Shown: positions 26,013-36,038, numbered from the stretch's first letter. The stretch is DNA of 64,000 nt from an uncultured Sphingomonadaceae bacterium (GCA_947493215.1 CANLQE010000001.1:1240001-1304000); one strand, 5' to 3'. A program made the numbers and translations. Notes: generated from the letters alone by a model not told the origin.

Positions 26013-26861
26013 ATGATGGTCATGAATGAAGCGATCTCGAAATTATCTCCGGCGCGTCAAGCTGGCATGCTTTCGGCGGCAGAAGTGTTGTCGGCATTCG
26101 CCGTGACCGCGCTCATCTATCTTACGGTCTTTGGCATTGATGATAATTTTTGGAACGTAATGACGATGGCTTTTATCGTGCCGTGGGTCATCTGTATCCC
26201 GGTCAATCTCTATGTCACCCGGCAGCGCAAGCAGTTGATTGATATGGCCGATACGCTCAAAGATACGCAAGAAAAACTGCAACAGGCTAATAAAGGCCTG
26301 CAGCGCCGGGCGAATATCGATGGCCTGACCGGTCTTGCCAATCGGGAGCATTTCATCAAACTTTTCGATGAGCGGCGCATGGCATCGGTCAACAATGTCC
26401 TGATGATCGTTGATGCGGATCATTTTAAGAATATCAACGATGGCTATGGCCATCCGATTGGCGACAAAGCTCTGGTCTTGATGGCCGCTGTTTTTAAGCG
26501 TATTTTGCGGAAGAATGATCTGGTCGGCCGTATTGGCGGTGAGGAATTTGGCGTGCTGTTGCCCGATACCTGTGAAACCGAGGGCGAAATCATCGGCGAG
26601 ATGATCCGGCATGAGATGGAAAGCATTGTCTTTGAACCTCAGGATGGTGTCCAGCACCGGATCACGGTCAGTATTGGCCTGACCGGGGTCTCATCTTATG
26701 AAGAACGCGCTTTGCCAATGCGCAATGCCGATAGTGCCATGTTTGAAGCCAAGCGGCGTGGCCGTAACCAGTGCGTGCTGTACACGCTCGGCATGCGGTC
26801 AAAGCCGCGACCCTTTTTTGAAGCGGGCAATGGGCCGAGCCGGATCGCGATGAGCGCCTAA
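26013..26861 (+). CDS. Membrane-bound diguanylate cyclase (GGDEF)
   Basis: Enzyme of 282 residues predicted to make cyclic-di-GMP. Two hydrophobic segments (about 25-43 and 50-70) are followed by a short coiled coil (KDTQEKLQQANKGLQ) and a complete GGDEF domain: NIDGLTGLANREHF, VDADHFKNINDGYGHPIGD, and active site GGEEF. The inhibitory I-site RKND lies five residues before it, so product feedback is expected. No separate sensor domain, and no EAL domain. The start among ATG codons at 26013, 26016 and 26022 is not decided. The PilZ protein at 8015-8425 is a possible downstream reader. Confidence 0.93.
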   Translation: MMVMNEAISKLSPARQAGMLSAAEVLSAFAVTALIYLTVFGIDDNFWNVMTMAFIVPWVICIPVNLYVTRQRKQLIDMADTLKDTQEKLQQANKGLQRRANIDGLTGLANREHFIKLFDERRMASVNNVLMIVDADHFKNINDGYGHPIGDKALVLMAAVFKRILRKNDLVGRIGGEEFGVLLPDTCETEGEIIGEMIRHEMESIVFEPQDGVQHRITVSIGLTGVSSYEERALPMRNADSAMFEAKRRGRNQCVLYTLGMRSKPRPFFEAGNGPSRIAMSA

Positions 26862-26925
26862 TCTCAGAATTTCTCTATAAATTTAGTCATGACGGACAAC
26901 GACTGCGCTGCTAGTGCTGGGGGCT

Positions 26926-29736
26926 ATGACAGAAACCGATTCCAGCACACAAAAACATCTCTATTTGGTCGATGGCTCGGCCTATATTTTTAGGGCCTAT
27001 CACCGCCTGCCTCCACTTACCAATATACATAACGAGCCGGTCGGCGCGGTGTACGGTTATACGACGATGCTATGGAAACTAGCGGACGAGCTGCACAAGG
27101 CGGATGGCCCGACCCATATGGCGGTGGTGCTCGATAAATCCTCACAGAGTTTTCGCAACGAACTTTACAGCGAATATAAGGCACACCGGCCCGAACCGCC
27201 AGAAGACCTACGGCCGCAGTTCCCGATGATCCGTGATGCGACGCGCGCTTTCTCGCTACCGCTGATTGAGGAGGACAACGTCGAGGCCGATGATATGATT
27301 GCCAGCTACACCAAGGCAGCAGTGGCCGAAGGCTGGAAGGTCACAATCGTATCGTCTGACAAGGATCTGATGCAGCTGATCGAACCATTTGACGACAGCC
27401 GCGTTGACATGCTCGATACAATGAAAAACGTTCGTATGGGTAAGGCAGCGGTTGAAGAAAAATTCGGCGTCGGCCCGGACAAGCTTGGTGATGTGTTGGG
27501 CCTGATGGGGGACAGTGCGGATAATATTCCGGGTGTTCCTGGCATAGGCCCCAAAACCGCATCCAAACTGATCAACGAATTTGGTGATATCGAAGCGGTG
27601 CTAGCCGCCGCGCCGGATATGAAAAAATCCAAGATGAAAGAGAATATCCTCGAGAATATTGAACAGGCTCGCCTATCGCGGGTGCTGGTGACGCTGAAAG
27701 AAGATTGCCCGCTTCCTGACACGCTCGACAGCTTCTTGCTGCAGGATATCCCCGATGGGCCGCTGCGCGAATTTCTGACCCACCACGGGTTTAACTCGCT
27801 GCTCAAGAAACTAGGCGGCGGACAGTCCGAACCGCAAAATCCAGATGTAGACGGAGGCATCGGTGACAGTGCTGCTACCGTAGCAGCTAAACCGGTGGAC
27901 GCGCCGGCGATTGATCGCACCCAATATGAATGTGTGCAGGATATCGAAGCACTCGACAAATGGATTGATCGCGCGCGCGCCAAGGGTGTGCTTGCCGTCG
28001 ATGTTGAGACTGACAGCCTCGAAAGCGTAACCGCCCGTGTCGTTGGCGTGTGCATGGCAACCGGCCCAAATGAAGCCTGCTACATCCCACTCGGCCATGG
28101 CAGCGGCGATATGTTTGCGGAATCGCCGAAACAAATTCCCACCGAAGAAGCGTTAGCGCGATTGAAACCGTTATTGGAAGACGATGCGGTTCTGAAAGTT
28201 GGGCAAAATCTTAAGTATGATATGACTGTGCTGGCCCAGCATGATCTGAACATCACGCCATTTGATGATACTTTGGTGATGAGTTTTAACCTTGACGCCG
28301 GTCTGCATGGGCACGGCATGGACGAATTGAGTAAACTCCATTTAGGTCACGAATGTATCAGCTTTAAATCACTGACCGGTACGGGCAAAAAAGCGATTAC
28401 ATTTGCCGAAGTGCCGCTTGATAAGGCGACCGAATATGCCGCTGAAGATGCCGATGTGACCCTGCGCCTGTGGGAAATATTACGTTTGCGCCTTGCGCCA
28501 GAACAGGCGACGCGGGTCTATCAAATGGTTGACCGGCCGCTGGTTCCCGTCATTGCGACAATGGAACAAACCGGCGTGTTGGTGGACCGCGAAGAACTGG
28601 CGCGTCTGTCACAAAGCTTTGCTGAGAATATGGAAAGTCTTGAGAAGGAAATTCACGAATTGGCCGGTGAGCCATTTTCTATTGGCAGTCCCAAGCAACT
28701 GGGAGAAATCTTGTTCGGGAAACTCGGCCTGAAAGGCGGTAAAAAGGGCAAGAGTGGGCAATATTCGACTGACGTGACGGTGCTCGAACGGCTGGCTGGC
28801 GATGGCGAACCGATTGCGCAAAAGGTCGTCAACTGGCGGCAATTGTCGAAGCTCAAATCCACTTATACCGATGCGCTGCAAGAGCAGATTAACGCCAAGA
28901 CGGGTAGGGTGCATACCAGCTATTCCCTGAGTGGCGCGCAGACTGGACGGCTGTCTTCAACCGAGCCCAATCTACAGAATATTCCGATCCGCACCGAAAT
29001 CGGCCGACAAATTCGACAGGCCTTTGTGGCCGGACCGGGCAATATCATTCTTGCCGCCGATTATAGCCAGATCGAACTGCGTCTTGCTGCGCATATTGCC
29101 GATGTGGAAACTCTCAAAGAGGCCTTTGCCGCTGGCGAAGATATTCATAATCGCACGGCACAGGAATTATTCGGCACGGTGGATCGCGATACGCGTGGGC
29201 GAGCCAAAACGATTAACTTCGCGATCCTCTACGGCATTTCCCGCTGGGGGCTAGCAAAACGGCTGGAAGTTGATCCCGACGAAGCACAGGCCATGATCGA
29301 CACCTATTTTGAACGCTTCCCGGGTATCAACCGCTATATTTCCGAAACGCTGCAAGCAGCGCGGGAAAGCGGTTACACAGAGACGTTATTTGGCCGTAAA
29401 ACGTGGTTCGAGCGTTTGAAATCCGCTAACCAGAATGAACGCCAAGGTAGTGAACGCGCGGCGATCAATGCACCAATACAGGGCACAAGCGCTGACATTA
29501 TCAAACGCGCGATGGCCCGGATGCTGCCAGCGCTGGATGCTGCTGGTCTGAGTCAGGTGAAAATGCTGATGCAAGTCCATGATGAGCTGGTATTCGAACT
29601 GCCCGAGGCTGACGTCGATGCGGCGTCTAAGGTAATCCGCGCGGTGATGGCGGGCGCTGCAGAGCCAGCCGTCAAGCTATCCGTGCCGCTGGATGTGGAT
29701 ATCGGCACAGGTCAGTCTTGGGACGAAGCTCATTGA
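26926..29736 (+). CDS. polA: DNA polymerase I
   Basis: Full-length Pol I of 936 residues for Okazaki fragment processing and repair. The N-terminal 5'-3' exonuclease (about 1-290) has LVDGSAYIFRAYH, EADDMIASY and GVPGIGPKTASKLI. The 3'-5' proofreading domain (about 325-505) keeps Asp and Glu in VDVETDS, unlike the inactive domain of some lineages. The polymerase domain has DYSQIELRLAAHI (motif A), RAKTINFAILYG (motif B) and MQVHDELVFE (motif C). The ATG at 26926 follows GGGGG; a GTG at 26914 is in frame. It stands as a single gene. Confidence 0.98.
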   Translation: MTETDSSTQKHLYLVDGSAYIFRAYHRLPPLTNIHNEPVGAVYGYTTMLWKLADELHKADGPTHMAVVLDKSSQSFRNELYSEYKAHRPEPPEDLRPQFPMIRDATRAFSLPLIEEDNVEADDMIASYTKAAVAEGWKVTIVSSDKDLMQLIEPFDDSRVDMLDTMKNVRMGKAAVEEKFGVGPDKLGDVLGLMGDSADNIPGVPGIGPKTASKLINEFGDIEAVLAAAPDMKKSKMKENILENIEQARLSRVLVTLKEDCPLPDTLDSFLLQDIPDGPLREFLTHHGFNSLLKKLGGGQSEPQNPDVDGGIGDSAATVAAKPVDAPAIDRTQYECVQDIEALDKWIDRARAKGVLAVDVETDSLESVTARVVGVCMATGPNEACYIPLGHGSGDMFAESPKQIPTEEALARLKPLLEDDAVLKVGQNLKYDMTVLAQHDLNITPFDDTLVMSFNLDAGLHGHGMDELSKLHLGHECISFKSLTGTGKKAITFAEVPLDKATEYAAEDADVTLRLWEILRLRLAPEQATRVYQMVDRPLVPVIATMEQTGVLVDREELARLSQSFAENMESLEKEIHELAGEPFSIGSPKQLGEILFGKLGLKGGKKGKSGQYSTDVTVLERLAGDGEPIAQKVVNWRQLSKLKSTYTDALQEQINAKTGRVHTSYSLSGAQTGRLSSTEPNLQNIPIRTEIGRQIRQAFVAGPGNIILAADYSQIELRLAAHIADVETLKEAFAAGEDIHNRTAQELFGTVDRDTRGRAKTINFAILYGISRWGLAKRLEVDPDEAQAMIDTYFERFPGINRYISETLQAARESGYTETLFGRKTWFERLKSANQNERQGSERAAINAPIQGTSADIIKRAMARMLPALDAAGLSQVKMLMQVHDELVFELPEADVDAASKVIRAVMAGAAEPAVKLSVPLDVDIGTGQSWDEAH

Positions 29737-29828
29737 TAGCAGGAATTGATAGGGCTCACTGATAGAAGTACCAGCGTTGGGCGCAAAAGCCGACATTGAA
29801 ATCCAGCCGTTTGTGTCCAAGCGAGCCT

Positions 29829-30476
29829 TTATGAGCGGTTGGATCGCGACTTTGCTTGATCGGGCAGGAACTTGGCGATCAGATAGGTGACAAGACCGGA
29901 CAGAAAGCTAAGCAACAATATGATGTAACGGCCATCTGGTATATGTGTCGCTTGTACAAGCATACGGTCATGCTCCCGCAAGCTTGCCCATTTATGAAGC
30001 GACGCATTGGCAAAATCATCGGTTGCGAACAAGTCGGCGAGATCACGGCGACTGCGGTATTTGACGATAACAATTCTGTCCCAACGACTACTGGCGCTAT
30101 TGGCCCAAGTGCTGCCATAGATCGGGTGAGAGCCGCGCTTGATCATTAGTGAGATCATCACTTTGCTAAACCGTTCATAGGCTTGTTCGCCGGTACCGTC
30201 AAAGCTTGACCCCTTGGGGTAGCTGGCTTTTTTGTTAAAATTGTACATGTTCACCGTGTAGACCGGCTTTCCATCATCATTTTCAAGAAGCTCCCGTAAG
30301 GCTGGAAGATCGTGTTTGGCACCAGGGGTTTGTATTTGTGCCTCGATGACAGCCATGTAGTTGTCGACCTCTGAGGCACTTAGAGCTTTAGCGCTCCACT
30401 CGTACCAGAATAGTAGGGCAACGCATGTCCCTCCAGCGACAAAAGTTGCAAAGACCCACGGCTTGAAAAAGCGCAT
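29829..30476 (-). CDS. DUF1330-like protein with membrane segments at both ends
   Basis: Protein of 215 residues, not firmly assigned. The N-terminus MRFFKPWVFATFVAGG is a hydrophobic anchor, and a second membrane segment lies near the C-terminus (ILLLSFLSGLVTYLIAKFL). Between them is a soluble domain with YTVNMYNFNKK, FSKVMISLMIKRGSHPIYG and WDRIVIVKYRSRRDLADLFA, which looks like a DUF1330/dimeric alpha-beta barrel (ferredoxin-like) fold. The ATG at 30476 follows GAGGAA, preferred to starts at 30503 and 30551. It is divergent from the HxlR gene, whose half-sites lie directly upstream, so it is a likely target of that regulator. Confidence 0.72.
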   Translation of the reverse strand: MRFFKPWVFATFVAGGTCVALLFWYEWSAKALSASEVDNYMAVIEAQIQTPGAKHDLPALRELLENDDGKPVYTVNMYNFNKKASYPKGSSFDGTGEQAYERFSKVMISLMIKRGSHPIYGSTWANSASSRWDRIVIVKYRSRRDLADLFATDDFANASLHKWASLREHDRMLVQATHIPDGRYIILLLSFLSGLVTYLIAKFLPDQAKSRSNRS

Positions 30477-30497
30477 ATAAAATTCCTCAAAAAGAGA

Positions 30498-30543
30498 TTG
30501 CATAATGCAAGTACTATTTGAACTTGTGTTATGCAAGTGCTTG
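30498..30543. promoter_or_regulatory. Cluster of inverted half-sites between DUF1330-like and HxlR genes
   Basis: TTGCATAATGCAA (30498-30510) is nearly palindromic, CAAGT at 30508-30512 is inverted as ACTTG at 30522-30526, and GCAAGTGCTTG at 30533-30543 carries a further pair. At least four CAAGT/ACTTG-like half-sites therefore lie in 46 bases of the divergent region, a plausible operator for the adjacent HxlR regulator. Confidence 0.5.
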
Positions 30544-30557
30544 TGTTTCATATCCCG

Positions 30558-30938
30558 ATGCCTCGAAATTCAAGCAACTGTCGTTCGAACTGTCCGATTA
30601 ATTTTGTTCTGGAAACATTTGGTGACAAATGGACGTTGCTGATCGTCCGCGACTTGATGTTCAAAGAAAAGCAGACCTATGGTGAGCTTCTTCAATCGGA
30701 TGAAAAGATTTCAACTAACATTCTCGCCGATCGTTTGAAACGACTTGAAGAACACGGGATTATTGCCAAGTCCGTATCACCGGACAATGGTTCGAGTTAT
30801 ATATACTCGCTCACTTCAAAAGGTACCGACCTTCTACCTGTGATGCTTGAGATTACGGCATGGAGTGCCAAGCATGACTCCATGACAAACACTCCAGCGT
30901 CTTTTTTTGAATTGTTCAAATCAAAATCAAAGACATGA
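30558..30938 (+). CDS. HxlR family transcriptional regulator
   Basis: Winged-helix DNA-binding protein of 126 residues. It has the HxlR signature: N-terminal cysteines (NCRSNCPINFVLETFGDKWT) then LLIVRDLMFKEKQTYGELL, and recognition helix region ISTNILADRLKRLEEHGII. The Cys pair could be redox-sensing, as in other HxlR members. The start at 30558 lacks a good ribosome site; the longer frame from 30531 would place the operator-like repeats inside the gene. It is divergent from the DUF1330-like membrane protein gene. Confidence 0.88.
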   Translation: MPRNSSNCRSNCPINFVLETFGDKWTLLIVRDLMFKEKQTYGELLQSDEKISTNILADRLKRLEEHGIIAKSVSPDNGSSYIYSLTSKGTDLLPVMLEITAWSAKHDSMTNTPASFFELFKSKSKT

Positions 30939-30981
30939 TCTTAGAAATTTCCGACATTATACCGTTGGCTGTCACACAAAA

Positions 30982-31006
30982 AAGGGGCGTTGGGAGAACG
31001 CCCCTT
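30982..31006 (-). terminator. Rho-independent terminator of the TonB receptor gene
   Basis: AAGGGGCGTT (30982-30991) pairs with AACGCCCCTT (30997-31006) over 10 bp with a 5-base loop. On the minus strand it is followed by six T residues. It lies 22 bases beyond the receptor stop at 31028 and may also stop HxlR transcripts from the other side. Confidence 0.88.
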
Positions 31007-31027
31007 CTCTTCGCGAAGAAGCTTTGT

Positions 31028-33265
31028 TTACATTTCAAAACCCAATGTAATGCCCCAACGACGAGGTGGGCTAATGTTGTGAAACGCGAATAAAGTGCCA
31101 ACCGGCGTGTAGGAAACTTCGTATAATTCCTTGTTCAGGTTTTTAACAAAGACCGACACATAGAATTGATCGCCAGGCACGTCCCATTTTATGCTGGCAT
31201 CAATGACGTCATAAGACGGAATACGGCCATCCAGTGCGCCAGTGACAAGCAAGTTTTGTTTGCCTACATGTGTCCAGTCCCCGCGGAAGGTCAGCAGTCC
31301 GGCATCGCCCAGATTTGCTGCATAGCTAATCCCGCCGCCCAGTGTCCATTTTGGCGCTCTCGAAATTTCCAGATTAGAATTGTCGGTGATAACGGTATCG
31401 CCGTTCAAATCTGCCTGATATTCATCATAGCTGGCATTGTTATAGCCAACCGAGAAATCGAGATTCAAGCCATTGACCGGAACAGCAGATACTTCCAGTT
31501 CAACACCCTTAACGGTCGCGCTCGCGGCATTATCCGTCACGGTTTCCTGATTATTGCCGCCGGTTTGACCTTGAAGGCTTCTGATGACCGTCCGCTGCAG
31601 ATCTTTATATTTATTGTAATAGACAGCGACATTTGTCCGAAGACGATTGTCAAACCAGTCTGCTTTCATACCACCTTCAAAGGCATCAACGCTTTCCTCA
31701 TCAAATGGCCCCAAGGCGCCCGGAGTTCCGCCCCGACCATTAAAGCCGCCGCTTTTGAAGCCTTTTGAATATTTCGCGTAGAATAAGATGTCGTCGCTTG
31801 CCTGATAATCAACGCCGACCGCTGGGCCAAAGTTGGACCATTTTTCATCCCGTTCAAATACTGGACCAAGATTTGGAAATGGCGTGAACAAAGTGGCGAA
31901 GAAATCCTTCTTCTCGGTCGTGTAGCGACCACCCAGTGACACCCGAAGTTCCGGCGTGATATTATATTCCGCCTGCCCAAAGATCGCAAAATTCTTATGT
32001 GTTTGGCCGGTAATGGCGTTGTTGCGGGCTGTGACGGGACCATTTGTTACGTTGAGGAAAGTATCCCTACGCAAGAAATATTTCTGCCGGAAATAATATA
32101 AACCAGCGATGATATTCAGATCATCTGTGACGTCAGCATTATATCTCAGCTCGCTGGAATATTGTTCATGCGGTTGATCACGCAAGGTTTCAAAAAACCC
32201 AGCGGTCGTTCCGTCCGTATCGTTATTGTTTATATCCTTGGTAGTCTCACGATAGTTAGACACCGAGGTCAAAGTACCCGGACCAATTTGCCAGTTTGCT
32301 TCGGCGGTCACACCCCAGACATCAATATCGCTGCGTCCGGGAACATTAAAGGCGAAGGAACGCACATTTTCGTCTCGTCCGAACGACGGTACATCATAGA
32401 ATATCTGGAGCAGATTATTAGGCGGTGAAACATTGATGGACGGCAGATTCTCACTACGCTCCCGGCTATATTCGCCGATAATCGTCAATTCGAAATTGTC
32501 AGTGGGCGTAAAGAGTAGAGATGGCCGGAAGGTAAAGGTGTTGCTCTCTCCTGCCGAAGTTGAACTGCGCCTTCCGGGAAGGCCGGAGAAGGTATTTGTG
32601 TAAAAGCCATCCAAGTGCTGAGAGAAAGCCGCGACTTTAAAGGCCAAAACATCCTCAATCAAAGGTGCTTCCGCTGCAAACCTAATGTCTCTTTGCCCAT
32701 AGTCGCCCAGTGTGACGGCCCCGCGAAGGCCAAATTCACCGGTTGGGCGTTTCGTGCGATAATTGACCGCGCCACCAGTAGTGTTTCGTCCAAATAAAGT
32801 GCCCTGTGGGCCGCGCAAAATTTCAACTTGCTCAACATCAAAAAGGTCAAGAGAGCTGTTTGCGGTCCGGGGAATATAGACGCCATCAACATAGATGCCG
32901 ACGGAAGGATCAACAGTAGAGTCAGGATCGCCATTGCCGATACCGCGAATAAAAACCGATACCGAACTGCCAAAGTTACCGATGGTGTTGATCGTCACAT
33001 TGGGTGCTCGGCCGCTGAGGTCAGAGAGGTCGGTAGCATTAATCCGCTCCAAACGTTCACCGCCAAGAGCAGTCACCGCTACCGGCGCTTCTTGAAGTCG
33101 TTCCGTTTTCTTGCGGGCTGTCACAACAATATCTTCGTTACCGGAGCTAATTCTTTGCGATGAGTCGTCAGCTTGCGCCATCGCCGGTGCAGCAAAACTG
33201 CCCATCAAGCCCAAAGCCGTACCATATGCCATATGCCGTTTAAATGTCGTACGTGATGTACCCAT
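31028..33265 (-). CDS. TonB-dependent outer membrane receptor
   Basis: Outer membrane receptor of 745 residues without an STN domain. Signal peptide with cleavage after APAMA, then the TonB box region NEDIVVTARKKTERLQEAPV. The plug domain (about 50-165) has SVFIRGIGNGDPDSTVDPSV, DVEQVEILRGPQGTLFGRNT and TGGAVNYRTKRP. The 22-strand barrel ends in ISPPRRWGITLGFEM. The ATG at 33265 follows GGGGAGG. It is divergent from the DUF3604 lipoprotein gene by 151 bases. The family transports siderophores, sugars or aromatic substrates; the setting with dehydrogenases fits a carbon source, by inference. Confidence 0.95.
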   Translation of the reverse strand: MGTSRTTFKRHMAYGTALGLMGSFAAPAMAQADDSSQRISSGNEDIVVTARKKTERLQEAPVAVTALGGERLERINATDLSDLSGRAPNVTINTIGNFGSSVSVFIRGIGNGDPDSTVDPSVGIYVDGVYIPRTANSSLDLFDVEQVEILRGPQGTLFGRNTTGGAVNYRTKRPTGEFGLRGAVTLGDYGQRDIRFAAEAPLIEDVLAFKVAAFSQHLDGFYTNTFSGLPGRRSSTSAGESNTFTFRPSLLFTPTDNFELTIIGEYSRERSENLPSINVSPPNNLLQIFYDVPSFGRDENVRSFAFNVPGRSDIDVWGVTAEANWQIGPGTLTSVSNYRETTKDINNNDTDGTTAGFFETLRDQPHEQYSSELRYNADVTDDLNIIAGLYYFRQKYFLRRDTFLNVTNGPVTARNNAITGQTHKNFAIFGQAEYNITPELRVSLGGRYTTEKKDFFATLFTPFPNLGPVFERDEKWSNFGPAVGVDYQASDDILFYAKYSKGFKSGGFNGRGGTPGALGPFDEESVDAFEGGMKADWFDNRLRTNVAVYYNKYKDLQRTVIRSLQGQTGGNNQETVTDNAASATVKGVELEVSAVPVNGLNLDFSVGYNNASYDEYQADLNGDTVITDNSNLEISRAPKWTLGGGISYAANLGDAGLLTFRGDWTHVGKQNLLVTGALDGRIPSYDVIDASIKWDVPGDQFYVSVFVKNLNKELYEVSYTPVGTLFAFHNISPPRRWGITLGFEM

Positions 33266-33416
33266 TATATTCCTCCCCAATGTTGGCCTATTGATTTTGG
33301 CCGTGTTCTATTTATTAAATGAACATATATTTATTTAAATATTGAGCCTACGATCAAAACTGACAGGGCTCAGATAGGGCATGAAAACTGCTATCGATGG
33401 AAAGCAGCAAGGGGGA

Positions 33417-35303
33417 ATGATGCGCGTTTGTAAGACAAATAGAAGCTCTATGCTGTGGGGCATTGCAGCAGCTGCAATGGCGGTCTCTGGCTGTTCCCCA
33501 CAATCAGAAGAGGGAAGCCAAAATGCTACCTCTGTTGATGTGACCGAATATCCTGAGCAAGTCTATTGGGGCGACCTGCATCTCCACACGCTCTATTCCT
33601 TCGACAGCTACAATTTTGGCAACAAAACGCTCGGGCCGGATGAAGCCTATCGCTTTGCTCAGGGAGAAGAGGTTGATGCCCATGGCGGCAAGCGAGCAAA
33701 GCTGGAGCAACCGCTCGATTTCCTGATGGTCGCCGATCATGCGGAGTTTACCGGCGTATTTCTGGGGTTAGAAAACGGCAATCCGGATATTGTTGACACG
33801 CCTTTGGGAAAAGCTTGGGCTGCCATGAATGAGGCCGGTGACACTATCGGGCCGATGAATGAGGTAGTCGCATCGCTGCAAGAAGGGAAAGCCAAGCGAC
33901 AACCGCCGGAAAAATTCAGAAAAACAATTTGGTCCGAGCTTGTCGAAGCGGCGGAACGGCACAATAAACCGGGTAAGTTCACAACATTTGCAGGCTATGA
34001 ATGGACCTCAATGCCCGGTGGTGGCAACCAGCACCGCGTTGTCGTTTTTAAAGATGACAAAGACAAGACTCTGCAAACCACCCCATTTTCGGCTGCGGAT
34101 AGCAATAACCCTATGGATTTGTGGCGATACCTGGCTGGCTATGAGGAGCAGACTGGCGGTGAGGTGATGGCAATTGCTCATAATGGGAATATTTCCAACG
34201 GCAATATGTTCGGAGACGTCCAAAGCGACGGCACGCCGTTTAATCAGGAATATGTCAATCTCCGGGCGCGCTGGGAACCGCTTTATGAAACGACGCAGGT
34301 AAAAGGCGATGGCGAATCCCATCCCCTGCTATCGCCAACTGATGAATTTGCGGATTTCGAAAGCTGGGATGAAAACAACATCTCCATGGTTGCCAAACCA
34401 ACCGAACCTGCAACGTTACGCAAATGGCTTGGCGGTGAATATGCCCGCGAAGGACTGAAACAAGGTCTCGATCTACAAGAGCGTTTTGGCGTCAACCCCT
34501 ATCAATATGGTTTGATCGGAAGCACAGACGCACATACTGGTCTGGCAACGTCGGATGACAATAATTTCTGGGGTAAATTTGTTGAATCCGAACCGAGTAA
34601 AGAACGCATCAATAGCAAAATGGGCGGACGTCTGTGGGAAAACTGGCGGCTGACAAGCTCAGGCTACATCGGCGCATGGGCGAGAGCCAATACCCGCGCA
34701 GAATTGTTCGCGGCCTTCAAACGTAAAGAGGTCTATGCAACAACTGGCCCCCGCATGGCCGTGCGCTTTTTCGGCGGCTGGGATTATCAGGCTTCTGACA
34801 TGGAGAAACCTGACTATGCCCGTATCGGCTATGCCAAAGGTGTTCCAATGGGTGGGATGTTGACTGGTAGTGGTGATGCACCACGTTTCATGGTCACAGC
34901 ATTGAAAGATCCCAATGGTGCTAATCTTGATCGGGTCCAAGTCATCAAGGGCTGGCGCGGTAGTGATGGTAAATTACATGAAAAAATCTACGAAGTTGTC
35001 TTCTCGGGTGACCGAAAAGTCGATCCAGTGACGGGAAAAATTCCGGCGGTGGGTAATACGGTCAACATGAATGATGCGACCTATACCAATGATATTGGCG
35101 AGGCATTTCTATCAACCATGTGGGTGGACCCGGACTTTGATCCAAAGGCCGCAGCATTTTATTATGTTCGGGCATTAGAGATTCCGACCCCGCGTTGGAC
35201 GCTATATGATGCGGTACAGTTCAAGGTGAAGCCACCAAAAGATGCGGCATTGATTACGCAGCAACGCGCCTATAGCTCGCCTATCTGGTACCAACCGTCA
35301 TAA
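33417..35303 (+). CDS. DUF3604 lipoprotein (PHP-like fold)
   Basis: Lipoprotein of ~628 residues matching DUF3604. Signal with lipobox AVSGC at the N-terminus, then the family signature YWGDLHLHTLYSFDSYNFG, where the His-x-His resembles PHP metal-dependent hydrolase sites, further LMVADHAEFTG (Asp-His), EWTSMPGGGNQHR, and GSTDAHTGL. The C-terminal half is WTLYDAVQFKVKPP and similar. The start is the ATG pair at 33417/33420 after a run of Gs; an in-frame ATG is at 33381. The reaction is unknown. DUF3604 genes often sit near TonB receptors, as here. A TetR gene follows 66 bases later. Confidence 0.9.
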   Translation: MMRVCKTNRSSMLWGIAAAAMAVSGCSPQSEEGSQNATSVDVTEYPEQVYWGDLHLHTLYSFDSYNFGNKTLGPDEAYRFAQGEEVDAHGGKRAKLEQPLDFLMVADHAEFTGVFLGLENGNPDIVDTPLGKAWAAMNEAGDTIGPMNEVVASLQEGKAKRQPPEKFRKTIWSELVEAAERHNKPGKFTTFAGYEWTSMPGGGNQHRVVVFKDDKDKTLQTTPFSAADSNNPMDLWRYLAGYEEQTGGEVMAIAHNGNISNGNMFGDVQSDGTPFNQEYVNLRARWEPLYETTQVKGDGESHPLLSPTDEFADFESWDENNISMVAKPTEPATLRKWLGGEYAREGLKQGLDLQERFGVNPYQYGLIGSTDAHTGLATSDDNNFWGKFVESEPSKERINSKMGGRLWENWRLTSSGYIGAWARANTRAELFAAFKRKEVYATTGPRMAVRFFGGWDYQASDMEKPDYARIGYAKGVPMGGMLTGSGDAPRFMVTALKDPNGANLDRVQVIKGWRGSDGKLHEKIYEVVFSGDRKVDPVTGKIPAVGNTVNMNDATYTNDIGEAFLSTMWVDPDFDPKAAAFYYVRALEIPTPRWTLYDAVQFKVKPPKDAALITQQRAYSSPIWYQPS

Positions 35304-35369
35304 CGAATTCTTTGCGCTTATTTGCAGTCCATGTTGACCAAGGCAGTCATAATTGCGAACGGTGACCTG

Positions 35370-36008
35370 ATGACAGCCAGTCGGGATAATCCAGCGCCAT
35401 CTGTAAAAAGAGGACGTCCATTTGGAAGCAACGCAAAAGCTACGCGTGAGCGTCTGCTGAAGGCGGCCGAGAAACACTTTAATCAGCAGGCCTACTCAGA
35501 TGTGAGCATGGCAAAGGTTGCTAAATCCGCAGGAATAACGGGTGCGGCCATCTATAATTATTTCGCTTCGAAAGATGATCTATTCGAGGCGACGGTTACA
35601 AATCGCATTCGAACCTACAATCGAACCATAAATCAGGCAGTCGCTGGATCCGGTTCGTGGAAAGACAAATTTAACAAATTGCTAGAAGCCGCTACGCCCT
35701 TGCAAGGAAACTCCTCGGGCTTTCCAATGATTGGCGCTGTTGTGATAAACCGGTTGCAGCAGGAGCCAGAAAAGTTTCAAGAAATTCGTGATCTACGTGA
35801 GGACTCTGCAAAGGTATTTCGCGCGTTGGTAGTGGAAGGAATAGATTGCGGCGACCTGCCAAAAGATACCGATGTTGCCATAACCGGAGATCTGTTAATG
35901 GCCATCACGGCAGGCGCAATAAACACAGTCTCCTTCTATCATTCCGAACCAGATGATATGGACCAAATAATTAGAGCGGTTAGAGCATTGCTGGGAATAG
36001 ACCGATAG
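35370..36008 (+). CDS. TetR family transcriptional regulator
   Basis: Repressor-type regulator of 212 residues. The N-terminal HTH domain has TRERLLKAAEKHFNQQAYSD and VAKSAGITGAAIYNYFASKD, typical of TetR. The ligand-binding C-terminal domain (about 80-210) is diverse, with EIRDLREDSAKVFRALVVEG. The start at 35370 is chosen because the conserved part begins close after it; starts at 35322 and 35331 are possible. It lies between the DUF3604 gene and the convergent aldehyde dehydrogenase gene. Likely targets are the TonB receptor/DUF3604 promoters. Confidence 0.92.
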   Translation: MTASRDNPAPSVKRGRPFGSNAKATRERLLKAAEKHFNQQAYSDVSMAKVAKSAGITGAAIYNYFASKDDLFEATVTNRIRTYNRTINQAVAGSGSWKDKFNKLLEAATPLQGNSSGFPMIGAVVINRLQQEPEKFQEIRDLREDSAKVFRALVVEGIDCGDLPKDTDVAITGDLLMAITAGAINTVSFYHSEPDDMDQIIRAVRALLGIDR

Positions 36009-36038
36009 CGTTTGTGTTCTTGTTAAGGAGCTAATTTC

